DNA of 10,056 nt from an uncultured Thermomonas sp. (GCA_946480065.1 CAMLJA010000050.1:1-10056); one strand, 5' to 3'. Shown: positions 1-5,955, counted from the first letter of the stretch. Notes: generated by a model not told the origin, from the sequence alone. A program made the numbers and translations.

Positions 1-28
1 CACCGAAGGGGCGCGATGCCCGCGTCGA

Positions 29-925
29 TCACCCCTCGATTTCCGGGTACCGCGACGCCAGCATCTGCGCGATGAGATGCCGCTGGTCCGCGTCCAGCCG
101 CTCCGGCGCCCAGGCCATGAAGTCCGCGCCCTTCCCCATCGGGCTGAACACCACCACTCCCGCGCGCTTCCCCGCCTCGTCCCGCTCCACGAACCATCCA
201 GGCAAGGCCACCGCCGGGATCACCGGTACCTCGCGCTGCAGCCTGTCTCGTAGAAAACGCCGCAGCCACTGCGCCTGCTGGACCGCCTGCTCCAAGGGTG
301 CCTTGGTCCGGAAATCCGGAAAGCGCAGGCCTGTCCCGTCGTAAGCCACGCGGTGCAGCCCTTCGGTCCTGTCGCCGCTTGCCTTGGGCTTGCGGAAGGA
401 CTTTGTCTCCACCGCAAAAACGCCCCGCGGTGCGACCACCACGTGATCGATATTGAAGCCTTCGCACGGCAAGTCGTGGAGTACGGCGCAACCCTGCACC
501 CCCAGTCGGTTGAGCTGCATGCCGGTGACGCGTTCCGCCAGCAGGCCATCGCGTGCGGACTGTCTGGCGGTTAGATGACGGTGGAAACTCACCAGTCCGT
601 AAGCGAACAGCAGCAGCGCAGCGAGACAGAAGATGATTGCGCTTCCATCCCACCTAATCCGGTCCGGAGGCACACGCTGCAGCGCCCAGGCAAGCAGCAT
701 TATCGGGAACGCGAAGTACATGACCATGACTGCGAGCAGCATGTTTTCCTGGCTGTCGGCGACGCGCTCCACCAGCTGCTGGCCGGGGACGTGGCCCACC
801 TGCTTGCGTCGCAGCGGAGAACGGCGCTCCTGGCGGCGGCGCATGTAGCGCATGACAACGACGCAGACCACGGCCAAAGTAATCGATATGGCGAAGGCCG
901 CGAGCATCAGATTTGTAGCCATCAT
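29..925 (-). CDS. NERD-domain protein with three predicted membrane helices
   Basis: 298 residues. Three hydrophobic segments are visible at about 7-25, 62-82 and 96-114. The Arg-rich stretch at 26-41 after the first segment suggests a cytoplasmic loop, so the C-terminal half should lie in the cytoplasm. That half (about 118-290) is a NERD (nuclease-related) domain: Glu131 in the domain's first helix, Asp160 in NIDHVVV, and Glu173-x-Lys175 in VETKSF give the D...ExK pattern of PD-(D/E)xK folds. NERD proteins are thought to act on nucleic acids, but activity is inferred here. The gene follows the DUF2075 helicase gene by 16 nt and is surely co-transcribed with it. AGGGG at 933-929 sits 3 nt from the first ATG (925) and 6 nt from a second ATG (922), so translation may begin at residue 2. 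GC is lower than in genes to the right. Family call is confident; biological role is not. Confidence 0.85.
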   Translation of the reverse strand: MMATNLMLAAFAISITLAVVCVVVMRYMRRRQERRSPLRRKQVGHVPGQQLVERVADSQENMLLAVMVMYFAFPIMLLAWALQRVPPDRIRWDGSAIIFCLAALLLFAYGLVSFHRHLTARQSARDGLLAERVTGMQLNRLGVQGCAVLHDLPCEGFNIDHVVVAPRGVFAVETKSFRKPKASGDRTEGLHRVAYDGTGLRFPDFRTKAPLEQAVQQAQWLRRFLRDRLQREVPVIPAVALPGWFVERDEAGKRAGVVVFSPMGKGADFMAWAPERLDADQRHLIAQMLASRYPEIEG

Positions 926-941
926 GCGCCCCTAGGCATCT

Positions 942-2828
942 TTAGTCCGTCGCAGACACGGCGGCGGCGGCGGCGAGCGACTCGCGCAAATGTGACTGCA
1001 GCGAAGGATCGCAGCAGTACACGTAGCAACCCTTCATCCCGCGCGTCATGAGGGTCCTGTAGGTATTTCGGATGATCCTGTCGACGCGCGCCTGGGTCGC
1101 TTGCGGGTCCGATTTCATCAATGTCTTCCAGCCGCGGATGGTGCGGTCCTGGGTCGATCGCGCACTCGGCTCCGTATCGATGTGACCGTCCCTGAAGACC
1201 AGGTCAGGGCCGATGATGACCCCCACGTAGTCGAGCTCCAGACCCTGGCAGGTATGGATGCAGCCCACCTCGTCTATCGACCCGGGCGCCACCATCCAGA
1301 GGCTGCCGTCCTTGTCCAGGTTCCATCGCTTTCGATAACCGGCAAGCTCGATATCGAAGGCGTCCGGATTCTTCTTGCTTGCCCAGTCCCAGCAATAACC
1401 CGCGACCATCCTTGCCTTGTTGGCCGCCAGGTTCTTCCTGGCGATCACGTCATGCAGCTCCGCCGGGGAATCGAACAGGCGGAAGTCGAAACTGTCCGGA
1501 TCGAAGCGCTCGTTCGCCGTCTCGCGGATGCCCAGCAAGGCGTCCAGCCAGGCCAGGTAACCGTCCGAGCCGCTGCACCGGAACTGGGAAGCAAGCTCCA
1601 GCTGGGTCACTTCCGCACCCAGCGCGGTCGCCCACCGGTGCAACTCCCCGCTGTGGCCGATGTCGCTCAAGGTGACGACCTGGTCGTCGTCCACGAACAG
1701 CACCGTGCAGTTCGCGGAATTGATGATTTCCTTGACTTGGTTCTCGCCCAGGTTGCCGTACATCCCCGAATGACGGTTCAGGCGGTGGGCTTCGTCCACC
1801 ACCAGGGTGTCGAACGCCGCGGCCGGCGTCTCCACGAAGGCGCCGGAGCCACTGAAGAAGTTGTCGATCAGCACTTTCTTGAACTCGCCGCGGAGCTTTT
1901 TCTTGTAGACACTGCGCGGGGCGGCGTTCTTGGACACGTACTTGGTCAACAGCCCTTGCCGGGTGAGTTCGACCAGCAGGTTGATCGCCACGACCGATTT
2001 CCCGGTTCCCGGGCCGCCCTGGACGATGACGACCTTCTTCCTGCCGGGGGCGGCCGTGCGCGCATTGGCCATCGCGGTCTCGTAGACGACCTTCTGGTCG
2101 TCCACCAGCACGAACTCGCGACTGCCCTTGAGCATCTTCACCATGCTGTCCGCGAGCATCTTGGAAGGCCGGATGCGCCCGTGCTCGATGCGTACCAGCA
2201 GGTCCGCCCGGTCCCCGAGTTTCAGGTGCCGCTTGATGAAGTCCCGCAGGCTGCGTCGCTCCTCCTCGCCCTTCAGGAAGACCGGGGCCTGCTCGATGTA
2301 GGGCGCGTAGTGCGGGTGGTTGATAACCCCGTCGTCGGGGTGGTTGTGGAGGTAGGCGCAAGGCCGCAGGTCGATGCCGCCTTCGTGCACCGCTTCGTTG
2401 AAGCCCTCCAGCAACGCCGCGTACGACCACGCCTGGTAGGACGGATGCGGGCCCTCCGATTCCCGTGCCCCGCCGCGTCGCGCGACGATGATCCCGTCCT
2501 TTGGCGAGAACGTGGACGAAGACCACTGCTTGAGTTCGATGATGACCACCTTGCCGGTGGCGTCATCGGACGTGCCCGAGAGCAGGAAATCGATGCGCTT
2601 CGCGGTTTGCGGGATTCCGAATTCGATGCCCACGCCCGCATCCGCGGGGATGTCGTCGTCACCCAGGACCAGCGCCATTTCCTTCAGCGAAGCCCGCCAT
2701 GCCCTCAGTTCGGCCTCGGGGGCGTAGCGTCCGGTCTGCTTCAGGAAAGCCCTGACGATCGCGTATTCGATCCCGAGATCGGCGGTATCGCGCAGGAAGT
2801 CGGATTTAGTCGCCCGGTAGACGATCAC
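942..2828 (-). CDS. DUF2075 (Schlafen group 3) SF1 helicase with N-terminal PD-(D/E)xK-like nuclease site
   Basis: 628 residues with a GTG start; the opening MIVYRATKSDF is typical of the family, so the start is trusted. Residues about 60-160 carry a nuclease-like core: Asp80 in KRIDFLL, then Glu98-Leu-Lys100 in IIELKQW, after an alpha-helical N-terminus. Residues about 262-610 are the P-loop helicase: Walker A GGPGTGKS 271-278, Walker B LVVDEAHR 342-349, a motif III-like LFVDDDQ 377-383, QFRCSG 415-420, motif V-like HTCQGLELDYVGV 525-537, and motif VI-like YRTLMTRGMKGCYVY 590-604 with candidate Arg fingers. It is therefore predicted to be an ATP-driven DNA or RNA translocase joined to a nuclease. 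Its start overlaps the stop of a short upstream ORF (GTGA), and its own Shine-Dalgarno is poor (GGGGA, 8 nt before GTG). The membrane NERD gene follows at 16 nt. The architecture resembles the single-gene nuclease-helicase immunity type, a comparison from memory. Family call is strong; the substrate is unknown. Confidence 0.88.
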   Translation of the reverse strand: MIVYRATKSDFLRDTADLGIEYAIVRAFLKQTGRYAPEAELRAWRASLKEMALVLGDDDIPADAGVGIEFGIPQTAKRIDFLLSGTSDDATGKVVIIELKQWSSSTFSPKDGIIVARRGGARESEGPHPSYQAWSYAALLEGFNEAVHEGGIDLRPCAYLHNHPDDGVINHPHYAPYIEQAPVFLKGEEERRSLRDFIKRHLKLGDRADLLVRIEHGRIRPSKMLADSMVKMLKGSREFVLVDDQKVVYETAMANARTAAPGRKKVVIVQGGPGTGKSVVAINLLVELTRQGLLTKYVSKNAAPRSVYKKKLRGEFKKVLIDNFFSGSGAFVETPAAAFDTLVVDEAHRLNRHSGMYGNLGENQVKEIINSANCTVLFVDDDQVVTLSDIGHSGELHRWATALGAEVTQLELASQFRCSGSDGYLAWLDALLGIRETANERFDPDSFDFRLFDSPAELHDVIARKNLAANKARMVAGYCWDWASKKNPDAFDIELAGYRKRWNLDKDGSLWMVAPGSIDEVGCIHTCQGLELDYVGVIIGPDLVFRDGHIDTEPSARSTQDRTIRGWKTLMKSDPQATQARVDRIIRNTYRTLMTRGMKGCYVYCCDPSLQSHLRESLAAAAAVSATD

Positions 2829-2908
2829 GCGGTATGTCCCCGTCGAAAGGCGATGCCATGGCCGGCACCCCGGCGGGCTTTACCCGACTCCTGTTCCTTG
2901 CCGGCCAT
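2825..2908 (-). CDS. Putative 27-residue leader ORF coupled to the DUF2075 gene
   Basis: A short ORF runs ATG (2908-2906) to TGA (2827-2825). Its stop shares GTGA with the GTG start of the helicase gene, the classic arrangement for translational coupling. Directly upstream is AGGGGAGGAGAC (2920-2909), the strongest Shine-Dalgarno seen in this window, although 2-4 nt from the ATG is rather close. The product starts MAGKEQESGKARRG and is basic and glycine-rich, with no recognisable domain, membrane helix or signal peptide. The helicase gene itself lacks a good ribosome binding site, so this ORF may serve mainly to deliver ribosomes to it. It could instead be a functional small protein, or simply leader sequence. 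The start codon lies inside one arm of an inverted repeat (2857-2909). Existence as a translated ORF is inferred, not shown. Confidence 0.45.
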   Translation of the reverse strand: MAGKEQESGKARRGAGHGIAFRRGHTA

Positions 2909-2909
2909 G
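2857..2909 (-). repeat. 11-bp perfect inverted repeat over the leader ORF start
   Basis: CATGGCCGGCA (2857-2867) and TGCCGGCCATG (2899-2909) are perfectly complementary with a 31-nt spacer. In the minus-strand transcript the leader ORF's AUG and second and third codons would pair with codons near its middle, just downstream of the strong Shine-Dalgarno. This could modulate initiation or be a protein-binding dyad. In GC-rich DNA a repeat this long is not far from chance expectation for the whole window, so the placement is the main argument. Confidence 0.3.
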
Positions 2910-2926
2910 TCTCCTCCCCTTGCCGG

Positions 2927-2955
2927 AGGCTACCGCAGGACCTGCCTGCATCCAA
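2927..2955 (-). promoter_or_regulatory. Weak candidate promoter for the leader ORF-helicase-NERD cassette
   Basis: On the minus strand TTGGAT (2955-2950) and TAGCCT (2932-2927) are separated by 17 nt. Each matches the sigma-70 consensus at only three positions, but the placement would start the transcript a few bases before the strong Shine-Dalgarno. No better pair was seen in the 108 nt between the TfoX-domain gene and the leader ORF. Confidence 0.2.
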
Positions 2956-3016
2956 CCCGCGCAGGCTCCGGCTGCATCGCGATGTGGCCCGTGCCCCGCA
3001 GATTCCACGCGTGGCG

Positions 3017-3397
3017 TCAGGGCCGCTTGCGGGGCGCCTTCGCTGCCTTCCTGGCCGGCTTCGCCTTCTTCGCCGCGCCCGCCTTCTTCGGCTTCGGCGC
3101 GGGCATCAGGGCGGCGGTTTCCAGCAGCAGTTGGCGCAGGCGGTCGGCGTCGTCCAGCAGTTCGTCGGCCACGGGGTAGTCCTTGGCGCCGGGGTACGGC
3201 GGGCGCTGCGGCAGGCCGGGGGCCAGGCGGGCGGCGGCGGCCGACGGCTTGACGAACAGGCTGTTGTCGCAGGCGAAGGCCACCACCTTGTCGTCCACGT
3301 ACAGGGCGAACTCCCCGAACATGCAGCGGTGGGCCAGGCGGGCGCCGAGGGCGGCCTGCTCTTCGATGTAGGCGATGAAGTCGGCGTCGGTGGCCAT
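3017..3397 (-). CDS. TfoX/Sxy N-terminal domain protein with basic tail
   Basis: 126 residues. Residues about 7-98 match the TfoX N-terminal domain: the MFGEFALYVDDKVVAFACDNSLFVK stretch (26-50, key residues Met26, Phe27, Gly28, Tyr33, Lys50) and the following Pro-rich segment ending in the LLDDADRLRQLLLET helix are typical. The TfoX C-terminal domain found in the longer competence regulators is absent. In its place, residues 99-126 are almost only Lys, Ala, Pro and Arg, like a histone H1 tail, which suggests nucleic-acid binding. TfoX/Sxy of gammaproteobacteria activates competence genes with CRP, but stand-alone N-domain proteins are widespread and mostly uncharacterised, so a competence role should not be assumed. 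No clear Shine-Dalgarno precedes the ATG. The gene lies between the low-GC cassette and the ferritin-like gene, and its own GC matches the right-hand side. Confidence 0.82.
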   Translation of the reverse strand: MATDADFIAYIEEQAALGARLAHRCMFGEFALYVDDKVVAFACDNSLFVKPSAAAARLAPGLPQRPPYPGAKDYPVADELLDDADRLRQLLLETAALMPAPKPKKAGAAKKAKPARKAAKAPRKRP

Positions 3398-3412
3398 GGC
3401 GCGGGCCCGTGT

Positions 3413-3433
3413 TGGCGGTGGACCGCCACCATA
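3413..3433 (-). promoter_or_regulatory. Candidate -10 box and dyad upstream of the TfoX-domain gene
   Basis: On the minus strand TATGGT (3433-3428) could be a -10 box; the -35 region is poor. Directly downstream and sharing one base is a 16-bp dyad, TGGCGGT-CC-ACCGCCA (3428-3413), 15 nt before the ATG. A dyad over the expected transcription start is where a repressor would sit. This is inference from position only. Confidence 0.22.
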
Positions 3434-3650
3434 GCGCGCCGTTGGCGTGGATCACCCGCCGCCGCGCCCCTGGCAAACGGAACGCAGGCGACGCGGCGCC
3501 GGCAGCACGTCCAGGGCGTGCCGCGCGAACGCCACGCCGCCTGCGCAATCGAACCGGTCGAACACCAGCACCGTAGCCGCCGGCCGCCGGCACCGGGACG
3601 AGGGGCGCGGCGTGTTACCACGCCAGCCGCCGCCGCGGACATCGGCGCGC

Positions 3651-4259
3651 TTACAGCATCTTGTCGCGCGCCTGCTCCGCGCGGGAGGCGCCGATGGCGG
3701 TCTCCACCTGCTTCACCTCTTCCGGCGGCGGCAGCACGGCGGGGAAGCCCAGCGCCTGGATCCACAGTTCGCGGGTCCAGCCGGTGGTGTGGTAGAGGTG
3801 GTGGTCCTCGTCTTCCTCCACCGCCTCGTAGGCCTGCTTCAGGACCGAGGCCGCCTCGCCCTTGGCGTGCTTGGCCACGTGGCCGAGCAGCTCCCAGTTC
3901 ATGTGGTCCTTGGTTTCGGCCAGCACCACGCATTCGCCGGCCACCAGCTCCGCGCCGGCCGGGTCGGCGCTCTTCATCGCCATCTCGATGGCCATCAGCA
4001 GGGCCTTGCCCAGGTGGGCCACCACCTCGCGGCCGGGGCTGCGCGCCTCCGGGTCCAGGCCCAGCTGGGCGAAGACGGTCAGCAGCACCTGCTCGTGGGT
4101 GCGGGTCTGGTCCAGGTATTCCTGCCATTCCTTGCGCAGGTCGTCGTTCTGCGCGGCCTGGATGGCGGCGGTGTAGATGCGGATGCCGCCGCGCTCGGTT
4201 TCGAGCGCCTGCAGCAGCAGGTCGTTGAGGCGGGTGTCGTCTTGCGCGCGCTTGGCCAT
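3651..4259 (-). CDS. Ferritin-like domain protein
   Basis: 202 residues from the ATG at 4259; an in-frame GTG at 4289 would add 10 residues, but they are low-complexity and lack a ribosome binding site. The protein is all-helical, with four long helices (about 9-35, 38-66, 77-125, 128-146) in ferritin-like order. Candidate metal ligands are Glu20/Glu22, Asp50 or Glu47 with His55, Glu109/Glu115 with His119, and Glu138/Glu139/Glu141 with His143. This fits the rubrerythrin/DUF892-like branch, not a true 24-mer ferritin or bacterioferritin. Such proteins bind or oxidise iron or serve in oxidative or osmotic stress, and no specific reaction can be named. The Shine-Dalgarno GGAG lies 9 nt before the ATG within a perfect hairpin. 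Stands alone between mltD and the TfoX-domain gene, with gaps of 93 and 253 nt. Confidence 0.8.
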   Translation of the reverse strand: MAKRAQDDTRLNDLLLQALETERGGIRIYTAAIQAAQNDDLRKEWQEYLDQTRTHEQVLLTVFAQLGLDPEARSPGREVVAHLGKALLMAIEMAMKSADPAGAELVAGECVVLAETKDHMNWELLGHVAKHAKGEAASVLKQAYEAVEEDEDHHLYHTTGWTRELWIQALGFPAVLPPPEEVKQVETAIGASRAEQARDKML

Positions 4260-4263
4260 CCTG

Positions 4264-4287
4264 GCGGTCTCCGTGGGGGGAGACCGC
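4264..4287 (-). promoter_or_regulatory. Hairpin sequestering the ribosome binding site of the ferritin-like gene
   Basis: On the minus-strand RNA, GCGGUCUCC (4287-4279) pairs perfectly with GGAGACCGC (4272-4264) across a 6-nt loop (4278-4273). The 3' arm begins with GGAG, the only Shine-Dalgarno-like sequence before the ATG at 4259, so the folded form would hide it. There is no U-tract after the stem, which argues against a terminator for mltD. It could act as a thermosensor, a protein-binding site or a simple brake on translation. Confidence 0.4.
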
Positions 4288-4352
4288 ACGCTAGTCCCGG
4301 CGCCGTGGTGGCGGTGCGAAGCCGGCCCATTCAGGCGCGCGGCCGCGCGGGG

Positions 4353-5855
4353 TCAGCCGTCGCAGCCGTCCAGCTTCAGGGTCTGGCCGGGGCGGATGGC
4401 GAATTTCGGCGCCTTCAGCCGGTTGGCGCGGGCCAGCCCGGCCACGGTGCAGCCGAACTTGCGGGCCACGCCGGTGAGGGTTTCGCCGCGCTGCACGGTG
4501 TAGGTGGCGGGCTTGGCCGGCGCCGGCGGCGGGACCGGGGCGGCATCCGCCTCCGGGGCGGTGCTGACCGGGCCGATCCGCACCAGCGCGGCCTGCACGT
4601 TGCTTTGCACCAGCTCCTTCGCCAGCTGCGCGCGCTTGCCGCCGCGGCAGTTGAAGCGGTACAGCCAGGCGATGCGGGAGGTGGCGCTGAGCACGGTGCC
4701 GGCGGGCATGGTGCTGTCCGGCTCCCAGCGCGGGTTGAGGTTGCGCAGCGCGCGCATGTAGCCGTCGCGCGAGCCCCAGTTGCCCAGGCAGATGGTGAGT
4801 TCGTAGATGGAGGCCGGCTGCGCCAGCTGGATGGTGGCCGGGCGCGTGCTGACGCGCGGCCAGCGGATGCCGTAATCCCTTGGATGCAGGAACAGCCACG
4901 CCGCGGCGATCACCATGGGGACGTAGTCCTTGGTCTCGGCCGGGAACTGGTTGTAGACGTCCACGTCCCAGAAGCTGCGGCCGCCGGTGTCGCGGAACAC
5001 GCGCAGGGCGCGGCCCTCGCCGCCGTTGTAGCCGGCCAGCGACAGCTCCATGCTGTTGTTGAGTTCGGCCATGCGCTCGCTCAGGTACTCGGCGGCCGCG
5101 TCGGCGGCGGCGCGCGGGTCGTAGCGGGTGTCGAAGCCGGTGGCGTCCGGGCCCAGGCCGAAGCGGCGGCCGGTGGCGGGCATGAACTGCAGCGGGCCCA
5201 CCGCGCCGGCGCGCGAGCCGGCGTGCACCTTGCCGTTGGACTCCTTGGCCAGGATGCCGAACAGCAGCGCCTCCGGCAGGCCGCGGCGCTTGAACGCGGG
5301 CGACATCTGCTGCTGCAGGTAGCGGTAGTTCTCGTAGCTGTCCATCAGCGCCGGCCGCATGTCGGTGAGCCAGCGGCGGATGCCGGCCTGCACCGCCGGG
5401 TTGAACTGCACCATGCGCACGAAGCGCTGGCCGTCCTCGCCCAGCAGGGCCGCGGCCTCGGCGCCGTCGGGGACGTCGGCGGCGGGGAAGTCGGCCTCGT
5501 CGATGGGGTTGTCCTCGCCCTCGTCGAACATGGTTTCGTCGAAGCGCGGGGTGGCCTTGAGCAGGCGCTCGTAGGTTTCCAGCATGGCCGAGGGCGCGCA
5601 GCCGCGCTGCTGCGCGCAGGCGTCCACCACCTGCTTCATCTCCGCCAGCGCGGCGGTGGTGGCGGCGGCCGCGGCCTCCTCGTCCTCGGCCAGCATGGCG
5701 TCGCGGTAGCGCTTCTCGGCGGCAGCCATGCGCTGCTGCAGGGCGGCCACGGCGGCCTGGTCGCGGCGGGAGGCGGCGTGGGCATCGGGCGCGGACAGGG
5801 CCGCGAAGACGGTCAGGGCGAGCGCGGCGAGCGCCGGCTGCAGGCGTGCGGGCAT
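4353..5855 (-). CDS. MltD-like secreted lytic transglycosylase with C-terminal LysM
   Basis: 500 residues from the ATG at 5855. This start is chosen because it yields a clear signal peptide: MPARLQ, a hydrophobic core at about 8-21, and probable cleavage after DAHA at 27. Longer in-frame starts up to 5963 only add non-hydrophobic sequence and run into the divergent promoter. Residues 30-75 are a charged Ala-rich coiled coil. Residues about 185-330 are an SLT domain: catalytic Glu205 in AKESNG, then GAVGPLQFMPATGR 217-230, AGYNGGEGR 274-282 and ETKDYV 307-312. Residues about 451-495 are a single LysM (TYTVQRGETL...IRPGQTLKL) for peptidoglycan binding. There is no lipobox, unlike E. coli MltD. 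It should cleave glycan strands non-hydrolytically in the periplasm, forming 1,6-anhydroMurNAc ends. Cysteines at 80/86, 356/403 and 469/498 may form disulfides. No good Shine-Dalgarno is visible. Confidence 0.9.
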   Translation of the reverse strand: MPARLQPALAALALTVFAALSAPDAHAASRRDQAAVAALQQRMAAAEKRYRDAMLAEDEEAAAAATTAALAEMKQVVDACAQQRGCAPSAMLETYERLLKATPRFDETMFDEGEDNPIDEADFPAADVPDGAEAAALLGEDGQRFVRMVQFNPAVQAGIRRWLTDMRPALMDSYENYRYLQQQMSPAFKRRGLPEALLFGILAKESNGKVHAGSRAGAVGPLQFMPATGRRFGLGPDATGFDTRYDPRAAADAAAEYLSERMAELNNSMELSLAGYNGGEGRALRVFRDTGGRSFWDVDVYNQFPAETKDYVPMVIAAAWLFLHPRDYGIRWPRVSTRPATIQLAQPASIYELTICLGNWGSRDGYMRALRNLNPRWEPDSTMPAGTVLSATSRIAWLYRFNCRGGKRAQLAKELVQSNVQAALVRIGPVSTAPEADAAPVPPPAPAKPATYTVQRGETLTGVARKFGCTVAGLARANRLKAPKFAIRPGQTLKLDGCDG

Positions 5856-5884
5856 CGTGGGGGGACACGTGTGCGGGGCAGCGC

Positions 5885-5914
5885 AGGGTAGCCGCCCGGT
5901 GCGCGCGGGGGCAA
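5885..5914 (-). promoter_or_regulatory. Candidate promoter of the MltD-like gene
   Basis: On the minus strand TTGCCC (5914-5909, four matches to TTGACA) is separated by 18 nt from TACCCT (5890-5885, three matches to TATAAT). A start near 5878 would leave a leader of about 22 nt. The low match is common in GC-rich genomes, and the placement is the main support. Confidence 0.3.
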
Positions 5915-5949
5915 CCGCCGCACCCACCTGGCCGCGCCGCGGCATCGCA

Positions 5950-5955
5950 TAGAAT
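5950..5955 (+). promoter_or_regulatory. Candidate -10 box of the DUF853 ATPase gene
   Basis: TAGAAT matches TATAAT at five of six positions and lies 29 nt before the ATG at 5985, which leaves a leader of about 22 nt. No convincing -35 hexamer is found 16-18 nt upstream. It shares the 129-nt divergent region with the mltD promoter. Confidence 0.35.

Noticed and set aside
2936..2955. Small hairpin (GCAGG/CCTGC) upstream of the leader ORF
   Set aside because: Only five base pairs and it falls in the spacer of the weak candidate promoter; no terminator features, indistinguishable from chance.
1101..3179. Long plus-strand open frame antisense to the DUF2075 helicase gene (also similar frames at 3447-5891 and, on the minus strand, 5973-7541)
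   Set aside because: These translate to low-complexity Arg/Gly/Ala/His/Gln-rich sequence with no domain, and lie opposite clearly real genes. They are expected in GC-rich DNA where stop codons are rare.
3452..3571. Minus-strand 39-codon GTG frame (starting VLVFDRFDCAGG) between the ferritin-like and TfoX-domain genes
   Set aside because: The peptide looks slightly protein-like, but there is no Shine-Dalgarno, no ATG and no recognisable family; the 253-nt gap 3398-3650 is treated as non-coding.
4260..4289. GTG start at 4289 for the ferritin-like protein
   Set aside because: It adds ten low-complexity residues (MRSPPTETAR) and has no ribosome binding site, whereas the ATG at 4259 has GGAG at 9 nt.
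4336..4349. 14-bp perfect palindrome CGCGCGGCCGCGCG just after the MltD-like stop codon
   Set aside because: Made only of G and C with no U-tract after it on the transcript, so not a convincing terminator; such palindromes are common at this base composition.
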